Of a DNA stretch of 64,000 nt, positions 19,807-28,648 are shown in pieces. Position 1 is the stretch's first letter. Each line of letters starts with the position of its first letter. Position numbers and translations under genes: made by a program. The notes beneath the pieces are model-generated. The model did no database searches, was not told the DNA's origin, and was given only the letters and a program-made list of their open reading frames with translations. Origin of the DNA: an uncultured Pseudomonadales bacterium (lineage in GTDB: Bacteria; Pseudomonadota; Gammaproteobacteria; Pseudomonadales; Balneatricaceae); contig CALJVT010000002.1 of the NCBI GenBank assembly GCA_937773555.1, positions 184,501 to 248,500 on the forward strand. Reading direction: 5' to 3'.

Positions 19807-21150
19807 ATGACTAACTTTAATGGCCTAAAAACATGGCTAAAAGAACACAAAATAACAGAAGTTGAATGCATTGTTAGCGATCTCACAGGCATTGCCCGTG
19901 GTAAAATTATGCCTGCGTCTAAGTTTTGTGATGACGCGGGCATTCGTTTGCCAGAAGGTGTTTTGGTCGCCACTGTTACGGGGGATTATCTAGACGACTA
20001 CAGTATGATCGATCCAGCTGAAATTGATGTCTACCTAAAGCCAGATCCTAATGCAGCACACTTATTGCCTTGGGCCACAGAGCCAACAGCCCAAATCATT
20101 CATGATTGTTATGATATTCACGGTGAGCTGGTTGATCTGGCGCCCCGAACGATATTGCGTAAGGTGCTTAAGTTATATGCAGACATGGGCCTTACGCCCA
20201 TTGTGGCCCCAGAGGCTGAATTTTACCTTACCCAAAAGAGCTTAAACCCAGATTCGCCGCTGCAGCCACCTGTAGGTAGAACGGGTCGTGCCGAAACTGG
20301 CCGGCAGTCGTATAGTATCGATGCTGTAAATGAATTTGATCCGTTATTTGAAGATGTTTATGACTATTGTGAAGCCCAGAATCTTGATGTAGAGACCCTC
20401 ATTCATGAAGAAGGATTAGGGCAGATGGAAATTAACTTCCGCCATGGCGAAGCCTTGTCTCTTGCTGATCAAGTGTTCCTATTTAAGCGCACCTTGCGAG
20501 AAGCCGCTTTCAAACACAACCTATCAGCCACCTTTATGGCTAAGCCATTACAAAATCAGGCTGGCAGTTCCATGCACATTCATCAAAGTGTGTTGGACGC
20601 TCACGGCAATAATATCTTTGTGGGGGAAGATGGAGGCATTAGTGAATCACTTAAACACTATATCGGTGGCTTACAAAAATACACTAAGGCGGTCACTGCA
20701 TTATTTGCCCCCAATGTAAATTCCTATCGACGCTTTTTGAAGGACGAGTCAGCACCAGTTAATGTGCATTGGGGTTTTGATAACCGCACTGTGGGTTTAC
20801 GAGTGCCAGAAAAAACAGGCCCTAATATTCGTGTCGAGAACCGAGTAGGGGGAGCTGACGCAAATCCTTATTTAGCGATGGCAGCAACCCTAGCATGTGG
20901 CTATTTAGGGATGAAAGAACAGCTGGAGCCTAGTGCTCCTGTGGAAGGCAGCGCCTATGATAAAGGCACTAGGGAACTACCCCGTAGCCTCACCGAGGCG
21001 CTCATTCAGCTAGACCGGTGCGAGCCATTACGAGAAATATTTGGTGACCGGTTTGTGAAAGCGTATATAGCCGTAAAAGAAAAAGAAAATGATAATTTTA
21101 TGCAGGTCATCAGTTCATGGGAACGTGAATACTTGCTGCTAAGTGTGTAA
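19807..21150 (+). CDS. spuB: Second gamma-glutamylpolyamine synthetase (SpuB-like glutamine synthetase family)
   Basis: A 447-residue glutamine synthetase-family ligase, paralogous to the minus-strand puuA but clearly different in sequence. Motifs: EVECIVSDLTGIARGKIMP at the N-terminus, PEAEFYLT, AGSSMHIHQSV, NSYRRFLKDESAP, DNRTVGLRVP and NRVGGADANPYLAMAATL. It corresponds to SpuB of the Pseudomonas spuABC operon. Two synthetases in one cluster suggest different substrates (for example putrescine versus spermidine or another diamine), as known for the several PauA enzymes of Pseudomonas; the assignment here is inference. It is tightly spaced between puuD (3 bases) and the aminotransferase (15 bases). 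Confidence 0.87.
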   Translation: MTNFNGLKTWLKEHKITEVECIVSDLTGIARGKIMPASKFCDDAGIRLPEGVLVATVTGDYLDDYSMIDPAEIDVYLKPDPNAAHLLPWATEPTAQIIHDCYDIHGELVDLAPRTILRKVLKLYADMGLTPIVAPEAEFYLTQKSLNPDSPLQPPVGRTGRAETGRQSYSIDAVNEFDPLFEDVYDYCEAQNLDVETLIHEEGLGQMEINFRHGEALSLADQVFLFKRTLREAAFKHNLSATFMAKPLQNQAGSSMHIHQSVLDAHGNNIFVGEDGGISESLKHYIGGLQKYTKAVTALFAPNVNSYRRFLKDESAPVNVHWGFDNRTVGLRVPEKTGPNIRVENRVGGADANPYLAMAATLACGYLGMKEQLEPSAPVEGSAYDKGTRELPRSLTEALIQLDRCEPLREIFGDRFVKAYIAVKEKENDNFMQVISSWEREYLLLSV

Positions 21151-21165
21151 TAGGAAATTAATAAA

Positions 21166-22533
21166 ATGAACGCAAAACAACACGACACTAAAGCCCTACA
21201 AGAGCTAGATCGCCAGCATTACATGCACCCGTTCACTGATTCAAAAGCCATGCATGAAAAGGGCACACGTATCATTACTGGAGCTGATGGGTGTTATATA
21301 TACGATTCTGAAGGTGGCAAAGTACTGGATGGTATGGCAGGCCTTTGGTGTGTAAATGTTGGTTACGGGCGTCATGAGTTGGCGGACGTTGCCGCCAAGC
21401 AAATGCGCGAACTGCCCTACTACAACAGCTTTTTTGGCACTGCCCACCCTCCTGTTATCAAGTTAGCTGCACAGCTCAAAAAGCTAGCACCTAAGCACAT
21501 TAGCCACGTATTTTTTACAGGTTCTGGGTCTGAGTCTAACGACACTAATGTGCGTATGGTGCGCCATTATTGGCAAGCCAAGGGTCAGCCAAGCAAGCGC
21601 ATCATCATTTCGCGCGATAATGCCTACCATGGCAGCACAATGGCCTCTATGAGCTTAGGTGGCATGAAAGGCATGCATTCCCAAGGTGGAATTATTGACG
21701 GTATTGAACACATCATGCAGCCCCACTGGTATCACGAAGCCTTTGCTGGTGAAACGGAGGAAGAGCTGGGTTTGCGTGCAGCGCAAGCGTTGGAAACAAA
21801 AATTATTGAGTGTGGTGCAGAAAATGTGGCAGCCTTTATAGGTGAACCAGTGCAAGGTGCTGGTGCTGTTATTGTGCCACCATCAACCTACTGGCCAGAA
21901 ATTCAGAGGCTATGTAAAAAATACGATATATTGCTTATTGCAGATGAAGTAATCACAGGTTTTGGGCGCACAGGTAATTGGTTTGCATCTGAAACTCTAG
22001 GCATTGAAGCCGACCTTATGACCATAGCCAAGGGCCTGTCTTCTGGCTATATGCCTATTGGCGGCGTACTAATTAGTGAGCGTGTAGCCAAGGTTGTGAT
22101 CGAGAGTGGTGAGTTTGCCCACGGTTATACTTATTCTGGTCATCCAGTTGCAGCAGCGGTGGCATCAGCCAATGTTAGTATTATTGAAAATGAAGGCATG
22201 ATAGAGAAGGTCCGGGATGTGACGGGGCCCTATTTACAGCAACGGTTAGCAGAATTAGTGGATCACCCACTAGTAGGACAAGTTCGTGGTATTGGTCTAA
22301 TGGCGGCGATAGAGCTTGTGCAAGACAAAGAAAGTCACTCCAACTACCCTAAAGAAGTGGGTATTGGTGGTATTTGCCGTGACTATGCCTTAGCCAATGG
22401 CCTAGTTATGCGTGCCGTAGGGGATAGTATGATTATGTGCCCTCCGTTGATTATTAGTAAATTAGAAATTGATGAACTGATTGAGAAGATAAAAAAGTCT
22501 CTCGATCAGACCTTAACCCAAGTGGAAAGGTAG
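21166..22533 (+). CDS. spuC: Class III polyamine (putrescine) aminotransferase, SpuC-like
   Basis: A PLP-dependent class III aminotransferase of 455 residues, most like SpuC, which moves the amino group of putrescine to pyruvate. The PLP lysine is Lys289 in MTIAKGLSSGYMPIGGV, the cofactor aspartate is in LLIADEVITGFGRTG, and the FTGSGSESNDTNVRMVRHYW segment is characteristic of omega-amino acid:pyruvate and polyamine aminotransferases. An N-terminal HYMHPFTD is typical of SpuC. It ends the puuD-spuB-spuC operon. It could alternatively act on beta-alanine or other omega-amines, but the context favours polyamines. It offers a glutamylation-free route alongside the synthetase/oxidase route. Confidence 0.9.
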   Translation: MNAKQHDTKALQELDRQHYMHPFTDSKAMHEKGTRIITGADGCYIYDSEGGKVLDGMAGLWCVNVGYGRHELADVAAKQMRELPYYNSFFGTAHPPVIKLAAQLKKLAPKHISHVFFTGSGSESNDTNVRMVRHYWQAKGQPSKRIIISRDNAYHGSTMASMSLGGMKGMHSQGGIIDGIEHIMQPHWYHEAFAGETEEELGLRAAQALETKIIECGAENVAAFIGEPVQGAGAVIVPPSTYWPEIQRLCKKYDILLIADEVITGFGRTGNWFASETLGIEADLMTIAKGLSSGYMPIGGVLISERVAKVVIESGEFAHGYTYSGHPVAAAVASANVSIIENEGMIEKVRDVTGPYLQQRLAELVDHPLVGQVRGIGLMAAIELVQDKESHSNYPKEVGIGGICRDYALANGLVMRAVGDSMIMCPPLIISKLEIDELIEKIKKSLDQTLTQVER

Positions 22534-22632
22534 ACTTTTAAGTGCTAGTAAGTCCCAGTAAGAGCTGGGCTACTGCAGTTATACAGTTTAATGCATACAC
22601 AACACCCTGCTGAAACGGCTGAGCGACTAAAC

Positions 22633-22905
22633 CTATAGGTTAAGATCAATGACTTGTTGGTTATTTCCATCCAGTTGAAACCTTATGGCGTCGCATTTTG
22701 GTGGACCAAAATTAGGTGTCGCATTGTTGGAAAATCCGTAGGGCTCTTTTGGCATGCTCACAAAATTTGCGTCTAACTCGCCATTGCCAGTGAGGTCATG
22801 CATTACCCGAACGCCATAAAAACCGGCTGGCAGATCGACTATGGTAAAGCGCCCTTTTAATGCCTCTGCTGTGAGCATAAAAATATGTAATATGATGTAG
22901 GCCAA
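22633..22905 (-). pseudogene. DUF2141 protein remnant lacking the N-terminal half
   Basis: The frame encodes the C-terminal half of a DUF2141 protein: FTIVDLPAGFYGVRVMHD, TGNGELDANF, KEPYGFSNNA and NFGPP are all signature stretches. Intact members are usually about 130-150 residues, with a signal peptide and two more beta strands. Here only about 81-90 residues remain (ATG 22878 or TTG 22905), and an in-frame stop lies shortly upstream of the TTG. The next 100 bases upstream have stops and no recognisable DUF2141 sequence in another frame, so this looks like a 5' deletion and not a simple frameshift. Family function is unknown; members are exported. Confidence 0.7.
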
Positions 22906-23020
22906 AACATACGATTGAGTCGCCTAAAGAACCTAAAGGCATCACTAATGCTACTCATTAGAACTCGTTAGCCACAACTAAACAGCAGGAAAAGTTAAAT
23001 ATGAGCGTTAGTGCATGTTT

Positions 23021-23049
23021 TTGCAGCATCATAGTGCAAATGATAGAAT
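23021..23049 (+). promoter_or_regulatory. Possible sigma-70 promoter of the HAMP receptor gene
   Basis: TTGCAG (23021-23026) and TAGAAT (23044-23049) are separated by 17 bases, 42 bases before the ATG at 23091. The -10 is a five-of-six match; the -35 is weak. Confidence 0.4.
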
Positions 23050-23090
23050 TCGGTTAACCCATTCAACGCTGCGGCAAGCTAAAGGCAAAC

Positions 23091-24452
23091 ATGAGTTTGA
23101 AAAATAAGCTAATTGCACTGATATTTTTCATGAGCGTTATACCAGCTCTAATCGTCGGGGTAACCAGTCTCCAATACTCTAGCCACGCATTAGATACGCT
23201 AGCATTAAAGCAGGCAACAACGCTTCAGAAGATCAACGCTAATCAAACCACGCAGCACTTCATTGATATCCAAAATAACATCGAGACTCTAGCAGACAGC
23301 CTTTCCCTGCTAATAGAAAAACAAGGCTTAGAGACGGCCATCGTCGACGTAGACCCATATGGACAGTCGCTGTTTAGTCGTTACATTGAACGCAACAACT
23401 ATGATGACTTGTTTTTACTCGACCTAGAAGGATACTGTTTCTACAGTGTTACTCAACAAGCAGGCTGCCAAACTAATCTGGTTTCTGGCAGATATAAAGA
23501 CTCTGGCCTTGGTGAAGTAGTGCAAAAAACCATAGCTCATAGCCGATATCATATGTCTGACGTAACGTCTTTATCGGCAAGCAATACTGCCCCTGAAGCA
23601 TTTATTGCTGCGCCAGTTTCAGTACAAGGTGACGTTGTAGTTATTTTGGCCATGCAGTTATCTGCTGCCAGCATGGGCCATATTACCTCTGAACGCTCTG
23701 GCATGGGTAATATAGGTAAAGCTGATCAGTTAGGCGCACTTGCTACTGCAAGCGTATTAAAAACCACGACGTTAACTATGGCTACTATAGGCATAGTGGT
23801 GGTGGCTCTTTTAGCTTTTATCTTCGCCGATATTATTACTAAACCCATGCATTTGTTGGCTAGTGTTATTGGCAAAATTGAGCGCACAGGCGATCTCTCA
23901 ATTCGTTATCCAGATTTTACTAGAGACGAGACTGGTCAAACAGGGCATGCCTTAAATAGCCTATTAGAGAGCCAACAAAAAGCTATCGAACAAATTCATT
24001 TGCTTATGGGAGCTATTGCTGTTGGTGACTTTACTGCGCGAATAAAAACGGCATCACAGGGTGATTTAGGTCACTTAGAGCAGACCATCAATCAGTCTGT
24101 CAGCACCTTAGAGCTAGCAGTACAGGAAGTAACGAGGATGGCCTGGGTAATGAGTGAAGGCGACTTAACCCAAGTCACACGTAACGACTTAGAAGGCGAG
24201 TTTGATAATATTGCCCTGGCACTCAAGTGTGTCAGTATTAGTGTAGAAGGTATTGTAGATGATGTAAGAGCTATTGCCGAAGACATGAAACAGCGAGGGG
24301 AGGCAGTGGGGATATCTACCAAGCACGCTATAGAGCTTAATAACCTTATGAAGTTTTTTAGCACTAATGCTCAAGATCCAAGTAGTGTCAAAGCCAAACA
24401 AATGTTACAAAGTGAAGAAATAAAACGCCTAGTCTCCGACCTTAATGGTTAA
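23091..24452 (+). CDS. HAMP-repeat membrane receptor without an output domain
   Basis: A 453-residue protein built like the front two thirds of a chemoreceptor. It has a membrane helix at about residues 7-27, a periplasmic sensor of about 195 residues, a second helix at about 226-248, a HAMP domain (TKPMHLLASVIGKIERTGDLSIR and DETGQTGHALNSLLE), then further HAMP-like units with GDFTARI and EGDLTQVTRNDLEGEFDNIALAL. The conserved chemoreceptor signalling tip is absent, as are kinase and GGDEF/EAL domains; the protein ends about 50 residues after the last HAMP unit. The next gene begins 40 bases on with no receptor remnant in between. It may act by direct interaction with another signalling protein, or be a decayed receptor. 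Confidence 0.75.
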   Translation: MSLKNKLIALIFFMSVIPALIVGVTSLQYSSHALDTLALKQATTLQKINANQTTQHFIDIQNNIETLADSLSLLIEKQGLETAIVDVDPYGQSLFSRYIERNNYDDLFLLDLEGYCFYSVTQQAGCQTNLVSGRYKDSGLGEVVQKTIAHSRYHMSDVTSLSASNTAPEAFIAAPVSVQGDVVVILAMQLSAASMGHITSERSGMGNIGKADQLGALATASVLKTTTLTMATIGIVVVALLAFIFADIITKPMHLLASVIGKIERTGDLSIRYPDFTRDETGQTGHALNSLLESQQKAIEQIHLLMGAIAVGDFTARIKTASQGDLGHLEQTINQSVSTLELAVQEVTRMAWVMSEGDLTQVTRNDLEGEFDNIALALKCVSISVEGIVDDVRAIAEDMKQRGEAVGISTKHAIELNNLMKFFSTNAQDPSSVKAKQMLQSEEIKRLVSDLNG

Positions 24453-24492
24453 CAGTGTGCCCGCTTTAATACGTATGAGAAAAGATTAAAAA

Positions 24493-25173
24493 ATGAGATT
24501 AATGCCAAAATTTTTGTCAGTTAAAGAAGTCCCATCACTTTTCTGGAGTTCGCCAAAAGCACTGACCTTAAGACCCCCTTTAGTTTCTGTTTTATTCCTT
24601 ATAATGGGGCTTACTCTTTTTGGTGTAGGAGAAGCGTTGCTTGTCGCTGCAGGTGTTGGAGTTAGCCCTTGGACAGTGTTAGCTCAAGGCATTATGCACA
24701 TTACTGGGTGGAGTATTGGCTTTGCCACTTTTATTACTAGTTTTGTGGTTTTAGTTTGTTGGATACCACTTAGGCAAACACCAGGCATTGGAACAATTCT
24801 AAATGCTGTGATTATTGCCTTAGTGCTTGAGTTCTTGCTCCCATTTTTACCTACCTTTGATCACGTTATGCTTCAGCTTGGCGAAGCAATACTTGGTGTG
24901 TTAGTGACGGGGTTTGGCGGTGGGCTATACTTAATTGCGAATTTAGGGCCAGGGCCACGAGATGGATTAATGACTGGCCTCCAAAGAGTGACAGACTTAC
25001 CTATTGCATGGGTTCGAAGTGGGCTTGAGCTGTCAGTGATCGCAGCTGGGTGGGTATTAGGTGGCACGGTTGGGCTTGGAACGGTGTTATTTGCATTAGG
25101 CATTGGCCCGTCTGTAGCGGCCAGCATGTACGTTTTAAAAAAGGTGTTTAGGCAGGATGTAATCACCTGTTAG
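24493..25173 (+). CDS. YczE/YyaS/YitT family membrane protein
   Basis: A 226-residue integral membrane protein with about five to six helices and the family stretches GVSPWTVLAQGI, TPGIGTILNAVI, GGGLYLIANLGPGPRDGLMTGLQ and LGGTVGLGTVLFALGIGP. Members of this family (YczE in Bacillus) are thought to be transporters or regulators, but no substrate is established. It begins 40 bases after the HAMP receptor gene on the same strand, so they may be co-transcribed. It converges with the MFS gene, with 16 bases between the stops. Confidence 0.82.
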   Translation: MRLMPKFLSVKEVPSLFWSSPKALTLRPPLVSVLFLIMGLTLFGVGEALLVAAGVGVSPWTVLAQGIMHITGWSIGFATFITSFVVLVCWIPLRQTPGIGTILNAVIIALVLEFLLPFLPTFDHVMLQLGEAILGVLVTGFGGGLYLIANLGPGPRDGLMTGLQRVTDLPIAWVRSGLELSVIAAGWVLGGTVGLGTVLFALGIGPSVAASMYVLKKVFRQDVITC

Positions 25174-25189
25174 GTATAGCAACACCGGC

Positions 25190-26323
25190 CTAATGCTTAG
25201 TCACTAAAAAGGCAGTAAAAGGAACACATGCAATCAATAAAGCAAGCAACCAAAACGCCATGGGCAAACTCATTAAATCAGCTGCAAAACCGATCATAGC
25301 TGGCCCTACCAAAACGCCAGCGTAAGCTATTGTTGTTACTGAAGCGATAGCAAGGCTAGCGGGCATCAGTGCTTGCCTTCCAGCAGCACTGAAGAATATC
25401 GGCACTAAATTAGCAGACCCTAAGCCGATTAGTACGAATCCACCCAAAGCGACTAAGGGTAAATTTGCAACTAGAGTTGTGGCAATCCCTAGGATCGTTA
25501 TAATGCCACCCAAAATAAGTACCCATAACTCTCCTAAAGCAGCAACAATACGATCCCCCGTTAAACGCGCAATCACCATGGCAGCTGAAAATAGGATATA
25601 CCCTACACCAGCACTTTGTGGTGTCGTTAATTGGCGTTCGATGATCAATAAAGCGCCCCAATCTAGCACAGCACCTTCAACTAAGAATGCAATGGCAGCG
25701 AGCAACCCTAGCAAAAGAACAATGCCGTGAGGGAATACAAACCTGCTCTGTTTTGCAACTTTGACATGTAAAAGTCTTGGGATGGTTAGCAGCATCGCCA
25801 AAAGGGCTAATGTAGCCCCTATGACTGCAGTCATCACTAGTGGTACGCCCACTGATAAAAGCAAGGTCATTAACCCAGCGCCAAACAACCCACCAATGCT
25901 AAATTGAGCGTGAAAATTTGACATTAAGGAGCGATCTTCTTGAGCCTCTACAGCCACACCATGGATATTCATCGCCACGTCAATGGTGCCAAGTGATGCG
26001 CCAAAAAGGAATAGAAAAGACCCAAGTGCAAAGGTCGTTTCAGCCATTGTTAAAGTAGGAAGAAAAATGATCAGGCCAAAGCCACCCAATAACACCATAG
26101 ACCTAGGGCCATGGCGTGCCGCTACAAACCCAGTAAGTGGCATGGCAACAATAGAGCCAAGCCCAAAGCAAAGTAACAGAAGGCCAAACTGGGTTTCATT
26201 AGCCCCAACATTATTTTTTATAAATGGAAAAAGTGGGGCACAGCAGGCCATTGTAAACCCAGCAGTAAAAAACGTAAGCCGAGTGGCAAGTCGTGCAGGC
26301 GCTGTTGCAGAAAATGTGGCCAC
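25190..26323 (-). CDS. MFS permease
   Basis: A 377-residue major facilitator with about twelve hydrophobic segments. The loop between helices 2 and 3 reads GFVAARHGPRSM, and the MNIHGVAVEAQ stretch after helix 4 is like that of the YbjJ/fucose-permease-type branch, whose members are often of unknown substrate. Compact length and lack of large soluble insertions fit that group. It stands alone on the minus strand, 121 bases downstream of the TRAP operon end. No neighbouring gene suggests the substrate. Confidence 0.8.
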   Translation of the reverse strand: MATFSATAPARLATRLTFFTAGFTMACCAPLFPFIKNNVGANETQFGLLLLCFGLGSIVAMPLTGFVAARHGPRSMVLLGGFGLIIFLPTLTMAETTFALGSFLFLFGASLGTIDVAMNIHGVAVEAQEDRSLMSNFHAQFSIGGLFGAGLMTLLLSVGVPLVMTAVIGATLALLAMLLTIPRLLHVKVAKQSRFVFPHGIVLLLGLLAAIAFLVEGAVLDWGALLIIERQLTTPQSAGVGYILFSAAMVIARLTGDRIVAALGELWVLILGGIITILGIATTLVANLPLVALGGFVLIGLGSANLVPIFFSAAGRQALMPASLAIASVTTIAYAGVLVGPAMIGFAADLMSLPMAFWLLALLIACVPFTAFLVTKH

Positions 26324-26444
26324 TATAGATCCTATTGATGGTCAAAATTAACGAGGCAAAACAGCCAACAAACATCCCATCAGAGGGGCACCAAGAAATG
26401 AAATCCTTGGTACCTAGCCTAATGGTTAATTGAGTATCAACGGT

Positions 26445-27821
26445 TTAGCGAGTGATAATCTCTGGACCCATAAAATAGGTGGGTAAGAACGTCGACAAGG
26501 CAGGGATGTAAGTTACCATAATCAAGAATATAAACAAGATTCCAAGCCATGGTGTGGCAGCCTTCACTACCCGCATCACAGACATTCCCGCCACCCCTGA
26601 TGTTACAAATAGATTAAGGCCTACGGGAGGGGTAATCATGCCAATTTCCATATTCACCACCATAATAATGCCAAGGTGAATAGGGTCTATGCCTAATTCT
26701 ATGGCAATGGGGAATACCAACGGAGCCACAATCACTATGAGGCCTGACGGCTCCATAAATTGACCACCAATCAATAAGATCAAATTCACCATAACTAAGA
26801 ACATAATCGGGCCTAAGCCTGCTGCTAACATCGCAGTAGCAATAGTTTGTGGAATTTGTTCGTCTGTTAGTACGTGTTTTAGGATTAAGGCATTGGCAAT
26901 AATGAACAATAATGTGACAGACAAGCGGCCAGCATTGTAGAGAGTTTCGCGTGTATCCGCATGAAACCATGCGGTAAAAAGCGCCTGAGGATTCTTTCTA
27001 AGTGATAACGGATTTTTACCTTCTGCTGTTTTTAGTGGGCCCATATCACGATAAATAAACACCGACACAATAAAGGCATACACAGACGCCACCGCCGCGG
27101 CCTCTGTAGGGGTAAAGTAACCGCCATAAATACCCCCTAAAATGATAACTACTAAAAATAAGCCCCAGCTGGCTGCTCTTGCTGCACTAAATACTTCGGC
27201 CCATCCGGCCCACTGACCCTTAGGCATACCTTTATAGCGAGCGTAAAAATAGATGCTTATCATGAGCATGGTGCCGGCCAATAGGCCTGGAATGACACCC
27301 GCCAAGAACATACGCCCTACAGAAACGTCTGTGGCGGCGGCATATACCACCATGACTATGGACGGTGGTATTAAGATCCCTAAAGTACCAGCATTACAAA
27401 TGACACCTGCAGCAAAATCTTTGCTATAACCCACCTTTGTCATAGCCGCAATGACAATAGAACCGATGGCAACCACAGTGGCAGGAGATGAGCCTGACAG
27501 GGCCGCAAACATCATGCAGGCAAAGACTCCAGCGATAGCTAAACCGCCATGGAAATGGCCTACACAGGCGATGGATAAGCGAATGATACGTTTAGCCACC
27601 CCCCCAGTAGACATAAAGCTAGACGCTAGAATGAAAAATGGAATGGCAAGTAAGGTGTAATGGCCTTCAAAGGCTGAAAATAGGGTTTGCGCAACAGACG
27701 CTAAAGAACTGTCTGAATAAACCAATAAAAACAAAATAGAGCTCAACCCTAGGGACACAGCAATTGGCACGCCCACTAAGAGTAATAAAATCACCAATAC
27801 AAATAAATATAAGGCTTCCAT
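26445..27821 (-). CDS. dctM: TRAP transporter large permease DctM
   Basis: DctM is the twelve-helix, sodium-coupled translocation subunit of the C4-dicarboxylate (malate, fumarate, succinate) TRAP transporter. The 458-residue protein has LLVGVPIAVSLGLSS, PFFILASSFMSTGG, GSSPATVVAIGSI and ITPPVGLNLFVTSGVAGM, all typical of DctM. An internal loop of about 30 residues (near ETLYNAGRLS) is also found in DctM of Pseudomonas. The start is 3 bases after the dctQ stop, so translation is coupled. Dicarboxylate specificity is inferred from the adjacent dctB-dctD pair. Confidence 0.93.
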   Translation of the reverse strand: MEALYLFVLVILLLLVGVPIAVSLGLSSILFLLVYSDSSLASVAQTLFSAFEGHYTLLAIPFFILASSFMSTGGVAKRIIRLSIACVGHFHGGLAIAGVFACMMFAALSGSSPATVVAIGSIVIAAMTKVGYSKDFAAGVICNAGTLGILIPPSIVMVVYAAATDVSVGRMFLAGVIPGLLAGTMLMISIYFYARYKGMPKGQWAGWAEVFSAARAASWGLFLVVIILGGIYGGYFTPTEAAAVASVYAFIVSVFIYRDMGPLKTAEGKNPLSLRKNPQALFTAWFHADTRETLYNAGRLSVTLLFIIANALILKHVLTDEQIPQTIATAMLAAGLGPIMFLVMVNLILLIGGQFMEPSGLIVIVAPLVFPIAIELGIDPIHLGIIMVVNMEIGMITPPVGLNLFVTSGVAGMSVMRVVKAATPWLGILFIFLIMVTYIPALSTFLPTYFMGPEIITR

Positions 27822-27824
27822 GCG

Positions 27825-28550
27825 TTAATCCTTGTCTGCTTGTGCTGCAGCCTGATCAACTAGGTCTTCAGCTTCGTGGCTTGCAATAATCATGTTAGCT
27901 TTGCCTCTTACTATGTCACTGGCAACGCGAAGGTAACGCCACAACAACATTGTTATGCCAAGTGGGAGTGCAAAATAGGGGATAAAACGTGGAATTTTTT
28001 CGTATTCTTCGCCATCATTGAACCAGTCACTTAAAAACTGACCCCAGTTGGGCATCACAATGTCGTTGACTTCATAATAGCCTTGGCTCAAGTAACGCGC
28101 TTTGAACCCTTCTGGAATGATACGTCCTTCTGTAGGGGGCAAGTTTGCAAAGGGAGCCCAGTAGTCCCAGCTGCCTTTAAGTAGCAACAAGGTATAGAGA
28201 ATGCATGCACTTATGGCAAATAAGGTCGCCACTTTTCGCCAAGTGGGAGACATGTAGTTAAGTGCTACATCGACGCCTAATTGGGCATTGATCCGCACCA
28301 TATAAGCGGTGCCAACAATGCCTAGCCAAGCAAAAAGGAATACGGTGGTTTCTAATGATTGTAATCCGAAGGTAGATAAAGGTTCGGCCCAAGGTTCAAA
28401 CCAATCACTGCGCCAAAAGTCCATTTCTTGTAACTTGCGAATCACCACATTGGTGAAGGTGATCATGGTCATTAGCCCTAACAAGAGGGCAATAAAATTA
28501 CGCTCAATACGGTCACCTAGGTTGATTTTTAGCAATGGTTGCGCATTCAT
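27825..28550 (-). CDS. dctQ: TRAP transporter small permease DctQ
   Basis: DctQ is the four-helix scaffold subunit of the TRAP transporter. Helices are near residues 14-32, 60-85, 107-127 and 190-206. At 241 residues it is longer than the usual 160-200; the extra sequence (about residues 125-185, with WAPFANLPPTEGRIIPEGF) is a polar loop between helices 3 and 4, known also from the Pseudomonas dicarboxylate DctQ. It lies between dctP, from which it is separated by a terminator-like hairpin, and dctM. Confidence 0.9.
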   Translation of the reverse strand: MNAQPLLKINLGDRIERNFIALLLGLMTMITFTNVVIRKLQEMDFWRSDWFEPWAEPLSTFGLQSLETTVFLFAWLGIVGTAYMVRINAQLGVDVALNYMSPTWRKVATLFAISACILYTLLLLKGSWDYWAPFANLPPTEGRIIPEGFKARYLSQGYYEVNDIVMPNWGQFLSDWFNDGEEYEKIPRFIPYFALPLGITMLLWRYLRVASDIVRGKANMIIASHEAEDLVDQAAAQADKD

Positions 28551-28593
28551 AATGTCACCTTAAGGCCATTAATACGGGGTCTAACAACAAATT

Positions 28594-28630
28594 AAAAAAA
28601 TCAGGGCCCTAAAAATTAGGGCCCTGATTT
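28594..28630 (-). terminator. Rho-independent terminator between dctP and dctQ
   Basis: A perfect 15-bp stem has arms at 28598-28612 and 28616-28630 with a three-base loop; its core is AGGGCCCT. On the minus strand it is followed by a run of T (28600-28594). It lies 19 bases after the dctP stop and 44 bases before the dctQ start. It probably lets only a part of transcripts read through, so that the periplasmic binding protein is made in excess over the permease. Confidence 0.85.
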
Positions 28631-28648
28631 TAGTGGATTACTATAGAA

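Noticed and set aside
22550-22575. CCCAG/CTGGG hairpin after spuC as terminator
   Set aside because: Only a 5-bp stem with no T run.
23091-24452. Calling this gene a methyl-accepting chemotaxis protein
   Set aside because: The conserved signalling tip and methylation helices are missing, so only a HAMP receptor can be supported.
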